DNA of 64,000 nt from Mycobacterium asiaticum (GTDB taxonomy: Bacteria > Actinomycetota > Actinomycetes > Mycobacteriales > Mycobacteriaceae). Both the position numbers and the translations under genes were made by a program. Position 1 is the first letter of the stretch. Each line of letters opens with the position of its first letter. Where the stretch lies: assembly GCF_001673315.1 (NCBI RefSeq), contig NZ_LZLQ01000098.1:1-64000 (forward strand), in the 5' to 3' direction. The notes under the pieces were generated by a model, which was not told where the DNA came from, made no database searches, and worked only from the letters and a program-made list of their open reading frames with translations. Positions 1 through 6,960 of the stretch are shown in pieces.

Positions 1-77
1 ACACCAGCTGAAACTGGCCGACCGCCTATTCCGATGTCTTGAGACACCCCATTCCTATGTCCTGAAACACCACACTG
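1..77 (-). mobile_element. Right end of an upstream IS481-family copy (partial)
   Basis: These 77 bases are identical to 1221-1297, the transposase-start end of the complete element that follows. The window therefore opens inside the right end of a second copy in the same orientation, 10 bp away. Its transposase GTG start would lie at positions 2-4 on the minus strand, with the rest of the gene outside the window. The identity is seen directly; that a full copy lies outside the window is inferred. Confidence 0.85.
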
Positions 78-87
78 CCGGGGGCAC

Positions 88-109
88 CAGTGTGATGTCT
101 CAAGACATA
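88..109. repeat. IS481-type terminal inverted repeat, left
   Basis: Begins CAGTGTGATGTCTCAAGACA and matches the reverse complement of 1276-1297 with three mismatches. It lies 41 bp outside the HindIII-independent end marked by the transposase stop codon at 130, as expected for a family whose short ends flank a single gene. It is the presumed transposase binding site. Confidence 0.7.
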
Positions 110-116
110 CGCATAG

Positions 117-147
117 CCCGAACCCTCGTTTAGGGTTCGGGTTTTTT
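117..147 (+). terminator. Intrinsic terminator inside the IS, reading against the transposase
   Basis: A perfect 10-bp stem, CCCGAACCCT (117-126) and AGGGTTCGGG (132-141), with a 5-base loop, followed on the plus strand by six T. It overlaps the transposase stop codon (130-132). The U-tract is only on the plus strand, so it would stop transcription entering from the left flank in the antisense direction, protecting the transposase gene from antisense read-through. Stem and T-run are seen; the role is inferred. Confidence 0.7.
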
Positions 148-1224
148 CTTTGGGCGTCCGGCGGGGACTCCGCGGGGTTGGTAGTCCCTGGTGGGGTCGA
201 GGGTTAGCTGGCGGAGGAGTTCGCCGGTGGCGGCGTTGATGATTCTGATGTCGAGGTGTTGGACGAGGACTAGTACGTGGGTTCGGGCGTGGGTGCGGCC
301 GACGCCGATGTGGTGCAGGCGTCCGGCGTGGCGCAAGGTGAGTTTTGCGTAGTGGTCGATGCGGTCGCGGCGTACGCGGTGGTGGGTGTATTCGTTGAGG
401 AATTCGTCGAGTTGGGTTTGCAGCTGGGTGAGGGTGGTGGCGCGGGGTTGGCCGGTGAGCCATTTTTTGAGGGTTTGGTGGAATCGTTCGACTTTGCCGC
501 AGGTGGTGGGGTGGTTGGGGGTGGAGTTGATTTGGTGTACGCCTAGGCGGTGTAGTTGGGCTTCATATTGGTTGCGTCCGCCTTTGCCGCCGGCGAATCT
601 GGTGGTGAAGACCATGCCGTTGTCTGTCAGGGTGGAGTACGGGATGCCGTGTTTGGCAACGGTTTTGATGAATTCGTCGGCGACGATGGGGCCGGTGATG
701 CGGTGGTGGGCGGTGACGGAGAGCGCGTAGCGGGAGTGGTCGTCGAGCCAGCACAGGATTTCGACGTGGGTGCCGTTGGCTAGCCGCCAGTGGGTGAAGT
801 CGGCTTGCCAGCGTTGGTTGGGTTGTTCAGCGGCGAAGCGGATGTAGGAGGATTTGGGGCGTTTGTGCGGGCTGGGCGCCACGAGGCCGGCCGCGGCCAG
901 GTGCCGGCTGATGGACGCCACTGAGACGTGCAGCCGGTGGTGGTGTTCTAGGTGCCAGGCGATTGTATGAGGCCCGGCGTCGAGTCCTTTGCTGACCAGC
1001 GTTTGGCGGATGTCAATGATCAGGTCGATGGTGCTCTGCGCTAGCCGCGTCGGACTGGTGTGGGGCCGTCGCGATCGGGGCTCGAAGGCGGCCGGCCCCT
1101 CCAGCGTGTAGCGCTTGAGCAGCCGCGATACCCACCCTTGTGAAACTCCGTAATCACGGGCGACCTGCGACTGCGAACGGCCCTCCACGAGGACGGCGGT
1201 GATGACTAAGCGAGCTTTCGACAC
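130..1224 (-). CDS. IS481-family DDE transposase
   Basis: Transposase of 364 residues that would cut and join the element's ends. The first ~60 residues form a helix-turn-helix (QVARDYGVSQGWVSRLLKRY), followed by a second HTH-like region. The rve integrase core holds the acidic triad: Asp in WQADFTHW, Asp in TLTDNGMVF and Glu in GKVERFHQTLKKWL, the last two spaced as in IS481/IS3-type enzymes. The reading frame is intact with no frameshift, so the copy could be active. The GTG start at 1222-1224 has no clear Shine-Dalgarno sequence. The lysine/proline-rich C-terminus ends inside the terminator hairpin. Confidence 0.95.
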   Translation of the reverse strand: MSKARLVITAVLVEGRSQSQVARDYGVSQGWVSRLLKRYTLEGPAAFEPRSRRPHTSPTRLAQSTIDLIIDIRQTLVSKGLDAGPHTIAWHLEHHHRLHVSVASISRHLAAAGLVAPSPHKRPKSSYIRFAAEQPNQRWQADFTHWRLANGTHVEILCWLDDHSRYALSVTAHHRITGPIVADEFIKTVAKHGIPYSTLTDNGMVFTTRFAGGKGGRNQYEAQLHRLGVHQINSTPNHPTTCGKVERFHQTLKKWLTGQPRATTLTQLQTQLDEFLNEYTHHRVRRDRIDHYAKLTLRHAGRLHHIGVGRTHARTHVLVLVQHLDIRIINAATGELLRQLTLDPTRDYQPRGVPAGRPKKKPEP

Positions 1225-1275
1225 CAGCTGAAACTGGCCGACCGCCTATTCCGATGTCTTGAGACACCCCATTCC

Positions 1276-1297
1276 TATGTCCTGAAACACCACACTG
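1276..1297. repeat. IS481-type terminal inverted repeat, right
   Basis: Reverse complement begins CAGTGTGGTGTTTCAGGACA. An identical copy sits at 56-77 as the right end of the upstream element. The inner, palindrome-like core at 1255-1266 gives this end two possible transposase binding motifs. Confidence 0.7.
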
Positions 1298-1316
1298 TCC
1301 CCGCTACTATTGGAAA

Positions 1317-1344
1317 TGGCCCTCAGGCGTAAGCCTGGGGGCCA
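1317..1344 (-). terminator. Strong hairpin downstream of the small membrane protein gene
   Basis: A 12-bp stem (TGGCCCTCAGGC / GCCTGGGGGCCA, one G-T wobble) closed by a GTAA loop, 20 bp past the stop codon of the 1365-1730 gene and 20 bp from the IS right end. No U-run follows on either strand, as is common for mycobacterial terminators. It most likely ends transcription of the minus-strand gene. Confidence 0.55.
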
Positions 1345-1364
1345 CTTTCATGGCTAGCCACGGC

Positions 1365-1730
1365 TTATGACTCGGCGCGTGCGGGCGCAGACTCTCCTCG
1401 GCGCGCACGGGCACCGCGTGTGGCTCGAGTGATGAATCGATGACGCAGCGAGGCGAGCGGAGTCGGGATCCGCCACCGCGACTTCGAGGGCGCCGAATCC
1501 AGCAGCGGGCCGGCGGCGCTGAGTGTGTTGTCGACCGCGTCGCCCAAGCGGGAGCGGCGACCGCGCCGATGTAGGAAGTGCGATACGACGGCCGCTCCCG
1601 TCAACGTCAGCGGCACAACCGGATTTGCAAAAGCCCACGTGCGGGCCGCCTCAACGGCTGAACCGAGACCGCGTTTCGCCACTTGCTCGACGACGCCGCC
1701 ATTGGCCGATGTGTCGGACTGGTTGACCAC
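1365..1730 (-). CDS. Small basic membrane protein, unknown function
   Basis: A 121-residue protein I cannot assign to a named family. It has a polar N-terminus, one hydrophobic stretch (FANPVVPLTLTGAAVVSHFL, roughly residues 34-53) that could span the membrane, and a strongly basic tail rich in Arg and Ala. I chose the GTG at 1728-1730 because an AGGAG ribosome site ends about seven bases before it; the TTG two codons upstream would abut that site. A terminator-like hairpin follows. The gene lies between the IS pair and a sigma factor gene in the same orientation, 113 bp downstream of the latter's stop, so it may be a separate unit. It looks like a real but uncharacterised actinobacterial gene. 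Confidence 0.6.
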   Translation of the reverse strand: MVNQSDTSANGGVVEQVAKRGLGSAVEAARTWAFANPVVPLTLTGAAVVSHFLHRRGRRSRLGDAVDNTLSAAGPLLDSAPSKSRWRIPTPLASLRHRFITRATRGARARRGESAPARAES

Positions 1731-1843
1731 TGCCAATCTCCTGTCTGAAGACCTTCACTCCGCAGTCGCACCCTGGGAACACCGCCCGCCGGAGTGGCCA
1801 GCGTGACGGATGTGACCGATGGGGCCGGCACCCGTTCCTGAAG

Positions 1844-2626
1844 TCAGCCCGCCGCGGCCAACCCCGGCCGCTCAGCGCCGCGGCGCAACGTTTGCAGCGC
1901 TTTGGCGAGTAGCCGAGAGACGTGCATCTGCGAACATCCGATGCGGTCAGCTATTTCGCTCTGGGTCAGTTCGTCGAAGAAACGTAGCTTGATGACGGTT
2001 CGCTCCCGCTCCGGCAGGGCAGCGATCAGCGGGCGTGCGGTGTGCACGCTAAGCACCTTTTCCAGCCGGGAATCGACGCCGCCCACGGTGTCGGCCAGCG
2101 ACCGGTGCTCATCGTCCTCACCTCGTGGGGCGTCGATCGACAGCACCGAATAGTTGCTGCTGGCTATCATCGCGTCGACTACCAGCGCGCGATCGATACC
2201 CAAATGCTCTGCAATCTCCGATGCATTTGGGGCCCTGCGCAATTCGCGAGTGAGATCTTGGGTGGCGGCGGTCAACTGCGACTGCAAATCCTTGATCCGG
2301 CGCGGCACTTTGACCGCCCATCCGTGGTCGCGGAAGTGTCGCCGAACTTCGCCGGTGATAGTGGGAACAGCGAAAGACAAGAATTCTGAACCGGTCTCGA
2401 CCTTGAAGCGGTCCACGGCGTTGACCAGACCTACCCGCGCCACCTGTACCAGGTCTTCGAAGCATTCCCCCCGGTCGCGGTAGCGCCGCGCAATATGGTC
2501 GGCCAGCGGCAAACAGCGCTCGACGATCAGGTCACGTTGCCGGCGATAGGCCAACGACGTTGGATCAAGCTCTTGCAATGCGCGAAATAATGGCCCTACA
2601 TCTGCATATTCACCCGTCGATCCCAC
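1844..2626 (-). CDS. SigF/SigB-type alternative sigma factor
   Basis: A 260-residue group 3 sigma factor of the SigF family, which directs RNA polymerase to stress or stationary-phase promoters. Region 2 covers about residues 31-105, including CFEDLVQVARVGLVNAVDRF and the -10-recognising HFRDHGWAVKVPRR. Region 3 is about 110-185. The region 4 helix-turn-helix (LTQSEIADRIGCSQMHVSRL) is at about 220-240. A longer frame reaches 2734, but I chose the GTG at 2624-2626. It has a GGAGG site seven bases upstream, gives the usual SigF length, and the SigF-type promoter at 2693-2717 falls inside the would-be longer reading frame. Unlike sigF of M. tuberculosis, no anti-sigma gene is adjacent. The nearest RsbW-type domain is in the hybrid protein at 6961. 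It is a SigF paralogue or orthologue; I cannot tell which. Confidence 0.9.
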   Translation of the reverse strand: MGSTGEYADVGPLFRALQELDPTSLAYRRQRDLIVERCLPLADHIARRYRDRGECFEDLVQVARVGLVNAVDRFKVETGSEFLSFAVPTITGEVRRHFRDHGWAVKVPRRIKDLQSQLTAATQDLTRELRRAPNASEIAEHLGIDRALVVDAMIASSNYSVLSIDAPRGEDDEHRSLADTVGGVDSRLEKVLSVHTARPLIAALPERERTVIKLRFFDELTQSEIADRIGCSQMHVSRLLAKALQTLRRGAERPGLAAAG

Positions 2627-2692
2627 GATAAATCCTCCACAAGGTAAGCGTTTTGGGGGTCGGGGCTCTGAGCTGAACTCGACGGGGCTGTT

Positions 2693-2717
2693 TACCCCTG
2701 GAGCCACGAAACGAAAC
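2693..2717 (-). promoter_or_regulatory. SigF-type promoter of the sigma factor gene
   Basis: On the minus strand GTTT (2714-2717) is followed after exactly 16 bases by GGGTA (2693-2697), the consensus of mycobacterial SigF promoters. It points at the sigma gene, leaving a leader of about 60 bases before the GTG at 2626. This implies positive autoregulation. Motif and spacing are seen; use by this sigma factor is inferred. Confidence 0.75.
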
Positions 2718-2805
2718 GTGAGCGGATTGGTCACGGTCCTCTAACGTCTCGCGACACGTACCTGGCCGGAGGTAAACCAACCCTGCGGCAGACCACAATG
2801 CGGGC

Positions 2806-4251
2806 ATGACGCTATCGCCCAAACCGGCGCAAGAATTCTCGCGGCAGACGTTCCTGCGTGCCGCCGCCGGAGCGCTGGCCGCAGGCGCGGTTTTCGGCAC
2901 GGTTCGCGCCACCGCGGACCCGGCCGCCTCCGGCTGGAGCGGCCTGGCAATCGGCGGGCAGGTGCTGACGCCCGGTGACGGTCAATTCGCCGGTGCCAAA
3001 CAGGTTTTCAACACCAACTACAGTGGCGCGACCCCCGCTGCAGTGGTCGTGCCCACTTCGGTGGCGGACGTGCAGAAGGCAATGGCATTCGCCTCCGCGC
3101 GCAATCTCAAGGTCGCTCCGCGCAGCGGCGGCCATTCGTATGTGGGGGCGTCCACAGCGGACGGTGCGATGGTCCTCGACCTGCGTCAATTGCCCGGAGA
3201 CATCAAGTACGACGCCGCTACCGGAAACGTCACGGTCACCCCCGCAACCAGCCTGTACGCGCTGCACCAGGCGCTGGCCGCGGCGGGACGGGGCATCCCC
3301 ACCGGCACCTGCCCGTCGGTCGGCACCTCCGGGCACGCCCTCGGCGGCGGAATCGGAGCCCAGTCCCGGCACGCCGGGCTGATGTGCGACGCGCTGACAT
3401 CAGCGTCGGTGGTACTGCCCGGCGGCCAGGCCGTCACCGCCTCCGCGGCCAGCCAACCGGACCTGTTCTGGGCGCTGCGCGGCGGCGGAGGCGGCAATTT
3501 CGGCGTGACGACCTCGCTGACCTTCGCCACGTTCGCCACCACCGACGTCGACGCCGTCAATCTCAATTTCCCAGCGCAATCCTTCGCACAGGTATTGGTC
3601 GGATGGCAAAACTGGCTGCGTACCGCTGACCGCAACAGCTGGGCACTGGCCGACGCCACGATGGACGGGATGGGTACGAGTTGCCGCATCCTCGCGACCT
3701 GCCCGGCCGGTTCGGGAGGCAGCGTAGAGAGCGCGATCGTCAAAGCCGTTGGGCTGCAACCGACCGGCACCGAGCACCACACCTTCAACTATCTGGATCT
3801 GGTGCGGTATCTGGCCGTCAACAACCTCAATCCATCACCGCTGGGATATGTCGGGGGATCCGACGTGCTGTCGACCATGAACGCGGCCGCCGCGCAGGGA
3901 ATCGCTTCTGCGGTCGAAGCTTTCCCTCGTGAGGCGGGTCGCGGGCTGGTGATCATGCATGCGCTCGACGGCGCGCTGGCCACCGTGCCGGCGGCCGCCA
4001 CCGCATTCCCGTGGCGGCAGCAGGCGGCCTTGGTGCAGTGGTATGTCGAGACGGGTTCACCGTCGGCCGCCACGGGTTGGCTGAACACCGCGCACCAGGC
4101 CGTGCGGCAGTCCTCGGTCGGCGGCTATGTGAACTACATCGAGGCCAATCAACCGGCATCCCGGTACTTCGGGGCGAACCTGGCGAAGTTGAGCGCGGTC
4201 CGGCAGAAGTACGATCCGAGCCGAATCATGTTCTCTTCGTTGAACTTCTGA
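2806..4251 (+). CDS. Secreted FAD-linked oxidase, berberine-bridge type
   Basis: A 481-residue FAD-dependent oxidase of the PCMH/BBE family (sugar, alkaloid or alcohol oxidation using O2). The N-terminus (SRQTFLRAAAGALAAGAVFG) is a Tat-like signal with a single-arginine variant motif, so export is likely. Residues about 75-245 form the FAD-binding domain. His110 in RSGGHSYVG and Cys169 in GTCPSVGTSGHALGGG match the two residues that attach FAD bicovalently in this family. The C-terminal BBE motif (YFGANLAKLSAVRQKYDP) is present. It is divergent from the sigma factor gene, with a 179-bp space to the chosen sigma start, and 27 bp ahead of the DUF1345 gene. The substrate is unknown. Confidence 0.9.
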   Translation: MTLSPKPAQEFSRQTFLRAAAGALAAGAVFGTVRATADPAASGWSGLAIGGQVLTPGDGQFAGAKQVFNTNYSGATPAAVVVPTSVADVQKAMAFASARNLKVAPRSGGHSYVGASTADGAMVLDLRQLPGDIKYDAATGNVTVTPATSLYALHQALAAAGRGIPTGTCPSVGTSGHALGGGIGAQSRHAGLMCDALTSASVVLPGGQAVTASAASQPDLFWALRGGGGGNFGVTTSLTFATFATTDVDAVNLNFPAQSFAQVLVGWQNWLRTADRNSWALADATMDGMGTSCRILATCPAGSGGSVESAIVKAVGLQPTGTEHHTFNYLDLVRYLAVNNLNPSPLGYVGGSDVLSTMNAAAAQGIASAVEAFPREAGRGLVIMHALDGALATVPAAATAFPWRQQAALVQWYVETGSPSAATGWLNTAHQAVRQSSVGGYVNYIEANQPASRYFGANLAKLSAVRQKYDPSRIMFSSLNF

Positions 4252-4278
4252 AATTCACGGACACGAACGGGCGGTGAC

Positions 4279-4938
4279 GTGACATACCCAGGCGCGCGCA
4301 GGCGAACGCACGTCGTTCTGCGCCTGTTCGTGGCGTTTGTGTTCGGGGCCGCGGCGCTGGTCCTGATGGGAGTGATCGCGGGGTGGGAGTACGCCTCGAG
4401 CGCGGGCTGGATCGCCGCGGCCACGGTATACCTCGTGTGGACGTGGGTCGTCGTGCTGCCGATGGATGCCGACGAGACACGCGAGCACGTGCGGCCCGAG
4501 GCCCCGCCGCACCATTGGATGACCGACGCCGTCCTCCTGTCGGCGAGTGTGGCGAGTTTGGCCGGCGTCGCGCAGCTGCTGGCGGCCGGCTCGAAGGCGG
4601 GGGTAGAGAAAAATGTGGCCGCCGGCATCGGAGTGGTCAGCATCATCGCCGCGTGGTGCGTCGTCCACACCGTCTTCAGCATCCGCTACGCCGACGTCTA
4701 CTACTCAGACCCCACCGGTGGAATAAACTTCGACGGCGCTGAGGCCCCGCGGTTCCTGGATTTCTTCTACATGGGATTTACCGTCGGAATGACCTACCAG
4801 GTTTCCGACACCAATCTGCAAACCGGTCAGTTGCGCCGCATCGCGCTGGGCCAGGCGTTGCTGTCATATCTCTTCGGGGCGGTGATCCTGGCGGTCACCA
4901 TCAATCTCATTGTCGGGCTTGGAAATCCGACCGGATAG
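4279..4938 (+). CDS. DUF1345 family membrane protein
   Basis: A 219-residue integral membrane protein of the DUF1345 family. Predicted membrane segments lie near residues 14-34, 41-61, 84-104, 112-134 and 190-214. The family signature FLDFFYMGFTVGMTYQVSDT precedes the last segment and resembles a channel-like loop, but the family has no established function. The GTG start follows the upstream gene by 27 bp, and the next gene begins 16 bp after its stop, so co-transcription with its neighbours is likely. Confidence 0.85.
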   Translation: MTYPGARRRTHVVLRLFVAFVFGAAALVLMGVIAGWEYASSAGWIAAATVYLVWTWVVVLPMDADETREHVRPEAPPHHWMTDAVLLSASVASLAGVAQLLAAGSKAGVEKNVAAGIGVVSIIAAWCVVHTVFSIRYADVYYSDPTGGINFDGAEAPRFLDFFYMGFTVGMTYQVSDTNLQTGQLRRIALGQALLSYLFGAVILAVTINLIVGLGNPTG

Positions 4939-4954
4939 TGCGAAAGGATCGTCG

Positions 4955-5350
4955 GTGACGGAATTGGACGAGGGTCGCAGAGCCCGCCGGGCGGCGGTTG
5001 TCGTCGAGCACATGCAGAGCGAGAACGTGCAGGAGTGGGATCGGACCATGGCGACGTTCAGCCACCCCCGTTACGAGATGCCCGACGGGACGGTGTTCGA
5101 CGGACGCGAGGAGGTGATGCAGTACTGGCTAGACGGCCGCACCCTGGTGCCGGATCAGCGCAACGAACTCATCGAACTCACCCATCTGAACGACGGCGAC
5201 GTGCAGATCGAATTCTGGCTGCGGGGCACCCCGACCGCGACGAATGAACCGTTCGAGGTCCGATTGTGGGCGGTCTTCGGTTTTGACGAAGCCGACCTGA
5301 TCACCGGCGAGCGCGTGTACGTGCAGCCCCCGACGGATGCCGCCCGATGA
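4955..5350 (+). CDS. NTF2-like (SnoaL-type) protein
   Basis: A 131-residue protein with the NTF2-like cone fold: the pattern VVVEHMQSENVQEWDRTMATF, then PDGTVFDGREEVMQYW, is typical of SnoaL-like proteins that act as small-molecule isomerases, hydrolases or binding proteins. I chose the GTG at 4955 because a GAAAGGA site lies seven bases upstream; an ATG at 4910 would start inside the preceding gene. It sits between a DUF1345 gene and an MFS permease with only short gaps. The substrate is unknown. Confidence 0.75.
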   Translation: MTELDEGRRARRAAVVVEHMQSENVQEWDRTMATFSHPRYEMPDGTVFDGREEVMQYWLDGRTLVPDQRNELIELTHLNDGDVQIEFWLRGTPTATNEPFEVRLWAVFGFDEADLITGERVYVQPPTDAAR

Positions 5351-5353
5351 TCG

Positions 5354-6886
5354 ATGTTTCTGATCGTTTCCCGCCGGGAACGTGGACGTGTGCCGAATCG
5401 AGAAAATCCGCCCGTGCCGACGCCGAATGACACCGCAGGTCCGATCCGGAGTCTGATTCCCGCCCGCATCGACCGGTTGCCCTGGTCCCCGTTCCATACG
5501 CGGATGGTGGTGGCGCTCGGTGTGGCATGGGTCCTGGACGGCTTGGAGATCACCGTGGCCAGCGCGGTGGCCGACACGCTGACTCAACCCGAGACTCTGC
5601 ACCTGTCCTCGACCGCCGTCGGCTTCCTGGCCACCGTCTACCTGGCCGGCGAGGTGCTGGGTGCGCTGTACTTCGGCCGGATGTCCGACAAGCTGGGCCG
5701 GCGGAACCTGTTCATGATCACCTTGGGTGTGTACCTGGTGGGCAGCGGTCTCACCGCTTTCACCCTGGGCAACAGCATCGGTTGGCTCGTCTTTCTCTAC
5801 ATCACCCGGTTCATCGCCGGGATGGGCATCGGCGGGGAGTATGCGGCCATCAACTCCGCGATCGACGAACTGATCCCGGCGCGCTTTCGTGGCCGCGTCG
5901 ACATCGCGGTGAACGGGACATACTGGGCGGGCGCGATCCTCGGGACGCTGGGTACCTTCGTCTTCCTCAAGGCGATCGATCTCAGTCTGGGCTGGCGGCT
6001 GGCATTTCTGATCGGCCCGGTGCTGGCGGTCGTGATCGTGCTGGTCCGGCGAAACCTGCCGGAGAGCCCGCGTTGGCAGGTGATGAACGGGCGCACCGAG
6101 CAAGCCGAACAGACCATCTCTTACATCGAGCAGGAGGTGCAGGCCGGCGGGGCGCCGCTGCCCGCTGTCGATGAGACCAAGGCCATCGAGTTGCGCCCCG
6201 CCGAACAGATCGGCTACCTCGCGTTGACCCGAGTCCTGTTCCGCGACTACCCGAGTCGTGCCGTGTTGGGCGCATCGCTGATGATCAGTCAGTCGTTCCT
6301 CTACAACGCGATCTTCTTCACCTACACGTTGGTGCTCGGCAAATTCTACGGTGTTCCCTCCGCATCGACGCCGCTTTACCTGATCGCATTCGCCGTCGGA
6401 AACCTGTTGGGGCCATTGACCATCGGCCACTTATTCGACACCATCGGTCGCCGGAAAATGATCGCCGGCACCTACCTGCTGTCCGGATTGCTGTTGGCGG
6501 TGAGCGCTGCGCTGTTCCAGGCCGGAGTGTTCAACGCCATCACCCAGACCATTGCCTGGTGCGTCATCTTCTACATCGCCTCTGCGGGAGCCAGCGCGGC
6601 CTATCTCACCGTCAGCGAGATCTTCCCGCTGGAAGTCCGGGCCAAGGCGATCGCGGTGTTCTTCGCTATCGCCCAGTGTTTCGGCGCACTGGGACCGGTG
6701 ATCTACGGTGCGCTCATCGGTGACGCGAAGGAGTCCCTGCCGCTGTTCATCGGCTATCTCCTCGGCGCCGTAGTGATGATGGCCGGTGGGTTGGTGGCCT
6801 GGTTCCTGGCGGTGGACGCCGAAGGTAAGTCGCTGGAGGACATCGCTACCCCTCTGGCGGCCAGCAGCAAAAGTTCGACATACTAA
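5354..6886 (+). CDS. MFS transporter (sugar/aromatic-acid porter-like)
   Basis: A 12-segment major facilitator superfamily permease of about 510 residues. The loop 2-3 motif GRMSDKLGRR and the mirror-image motif GHLFDTIGRRKM in the second half are both present. The RFIAGMGIGGEYAAINS segment matches the sugar-porter and metabolite:H+ symporter branch. The start is uncertain: ATG 5354 lies three bases after the previous stop, while GTG codons at 5390 and 5414 would remove a basic N-terminal stretch that looks non-essential. The substrate cannot be read from sequence. The nearby flavin oxidase and NTF2-like protein suggest a small organic compound. Confidence 0.9.
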   Translation: MFLIVSRRERGRVPNRENPPVPTPNDTAGPIRSLIPARIDRLPWSPFHTRMVVALGVAWVLDGLEITVASAVADTLTQPETLHLSSTAVGFLATVYLAGEVLGALYFGRMSDKLGRRNLFMITLGVYLVGSGLTAFTLGNSIGWLVFLYITRFIAGMGIGGEYAAINSAIDELIPARFRGRVDIAVNGTYWAGAILGTLGTFVFLKAIDLSLGWRLAFLIGPVLAVVIVLVRRNLPESPRWQVMNGRTEQAEQTISYIEQEVQAGGAPLPAVDETKAIELRPAEQIGYLALTRVLFRDYPSRAVLGASLMISQSFLYNAIFFTYTLVLGKFYGVPSASTPLYLIAFAVGNLLGPLTIGHLFDTIGRRKMIAGTYLLSGLLLAVSAALFQAGVFNAITQTIAWCVIFYIASAGASAAYLTVSEIFPLEVRAKAIAVFFAIAQCFGALGPVIYGALIGDAKESLPLFIGYLLGAVVMMAGGLVAWFLAVDAEGKSLEDIATPLAASSKSSTY

Positions 6887-6960
6887 TCGTCCGGGCAACT
6901 TTCCGACCGCATTGAGCCGACAGTGCACCACCATCCCGCCCGAAACCTCACCTGAGAGAG

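Larger units (their letters stand above)
88..1297 (-). mobile_element. IS481-family insertion sequence, complete
   Basis: A 1210-bp element with one DDE transposase gene on the minus strand and imperfect 22-bp terminal inverted repeats (19 of 22 match) at 88-109 and 1276-1297. The right end carries a second, inner copy of the repeat core (TGTCTTGAGACA at 1255-1266), which is the reverse complement of the left-end core (TGTCTCAAGACA at 97-108). No convincing target-site duplication is visible: the bases before 88 and after 1297 do not match. It follows another copy of itself after a 10-bp spacer. The exact ends are inferred from the repeats. Confidence 0.85.

Noticed and set aside
88-1297. Target-site duplication for the IS copy
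   Set aside because: The bases flanking 88 and 1297 do not match over any length above two.
2627-2734. A 296-residue form of the sigma factor starting at 2734
   Set aside because: The SigF promoter lies inside this stretch and a better ribosome site precedes the GTG at 2626; the extra 36 residues have no sigma similarity.
6887-6960. SigF-type promoter before the hybrid kinase gene
   Set aside because: No GGGTA with a GTTT partner is present in the 74-bp gap; co-transcription from upstream is possible instead.
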